From Sorghum bicolor (lineage: Eukaryota > Streptophyta > Magnoliopsida > Poales > Poaceae), in the NCBI RefSeq assembly GCF_000003195.3, contig NC_012871.2, positions 3,769,997-3,833,996 of the forward strand: 64,000 bases of DNA. The letters run 5' to 3'. The notes beneath the pieces are model-generated. The model saw only the letters and a program-made list of their open reading frames with translations, was not told where the DNA came from and did no database searches. Shown piece after piece: positions 63,876-64,000 of the stretch (the stretch's first letter is position 1; every line of letters starts with the position of its first letter). Position numbers and translations under genes: made by a program.

Positions 63876-64000
63876 CCTTTAGCACCGGTCCGTGGCTGGA
63901 ACCGGTGCTAAAGGGTCTTTAACACCGGCTGGTAACACGAGCCGGTGTTAAAGGGTCACCCTTTAGCACCGGCTCGTGTTACCAGCGGTGCTAAAGGGTC
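63876..64000. repeat. CACTA subterminal repeats, right side
   Basis: Alternating direct and inverted copies of CCTTTAGCACCGG and CTTTAACACCGGCTGGT with complements, differing from the left side by GCACC for ACACC in some units. Cut by the window edge. Confidence 0.85.

Larger units (their letters stand above)
57826..64000 (-). mobile_element. CACTA (En/Spm)-type DNA transposon, right end outside the window
   Basis: Both sides carry the subterminal repeats typical of grass CACTA elements. On the left (57840-58038) are CCTTTAGTCCCGGTT, GGGACTAAAGG and TTTAACACCGGTTGG in both orientations. On the right (63880-64000) are TTTAGCACCGGT and ACCGGTGCTAAAGGG. Between them lies one transposon gene (58338-62380, minus strand). 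No TNP2-type transposase frame is found in the 6.2 kb present. The true termini (CACTA bases, 3-bp target copies) are not visible: the right one lies past 64000 and the left one is uncertain. Confidence 0.75.

Overview
The window is plant nuclear DNA from a panicoid grass, most likely sorghum or a close Andropogoneae relative. The reasons are very GC-rich 5' coding exons in an AT-rich background, spliced genes with GT..AG introns, and many short inverted-repeat elements with ends such as GGCCTTGTTTAG, GAGCAACTCC and CTCCCTCC. There are no operons and no phage or bacterial features. The species is an inference; no organelle or rDNA sequence is present.

Genes, left to right: a GT14 (Branch/DUF266) glycosyltransferase at 2-1093 (+) whose 5' end may lie outside the window; a RING-H2/ATL ubiquitin ligase at 11114-11653 (+); a seven-exon receptor-like cytoplasmic pseudokinase at 13934-12356 (-); an unrecognised 184-residue single-exon gene at 25773-26327 (+); a four-exon secreted ML (MD-2-like lipid-binding) protein at 30730-33621 (+); a glutaredoxin-like protein with a CxxC tail at 34730-35554 (+); and a twelve-exon ubiquitin-specific protease of the plant UBP5/8/9 type at 39109-45168 (+). 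I rebuilt exon joins by hand. In every spliced gene the frame closes exactly across all junctions.

Two stretches between and beyond these genes are dominated by transposable elements. From 14 to 25.6 kb there is a decayed tandem copy of the pseudokinase 5' region (about 17560-19780), a cluster of GGCC-end MITEs, a 962-bp near-perfect hairpin with a 9-bp target duplication (20121-21082), and a 3.6-kb AT-rich segment bounded by related inverted GC-rich ends (22050-25637). From 46 to 64 kb there is a Mutator-like element with a 9-bp target duplication (47691-49072), a very young 1034-bp tandem duplication (52293-54360), and a CACTA-type element (57826 to the right edge) carrying an eight-exon transposon gene with a Ulp1 (C48) protease domain. 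That gene is open except for one in-frame amber codon.

The genes have unrelated functions and do not form a pathway. Two (RING-H2 ligase, UBP) act on ubiquitin, but they are about 28 kb apart and nothing suggests co-regulation. No new defence-like or metabolic system was found. The most unusual items are the pseudokinase with its decayed tandem copy, the long Mutator-type hairpin, the consistent 3-bp target duplications of the GGCC-end MITEs, and the almost identical 1034-bp tandem repeat.
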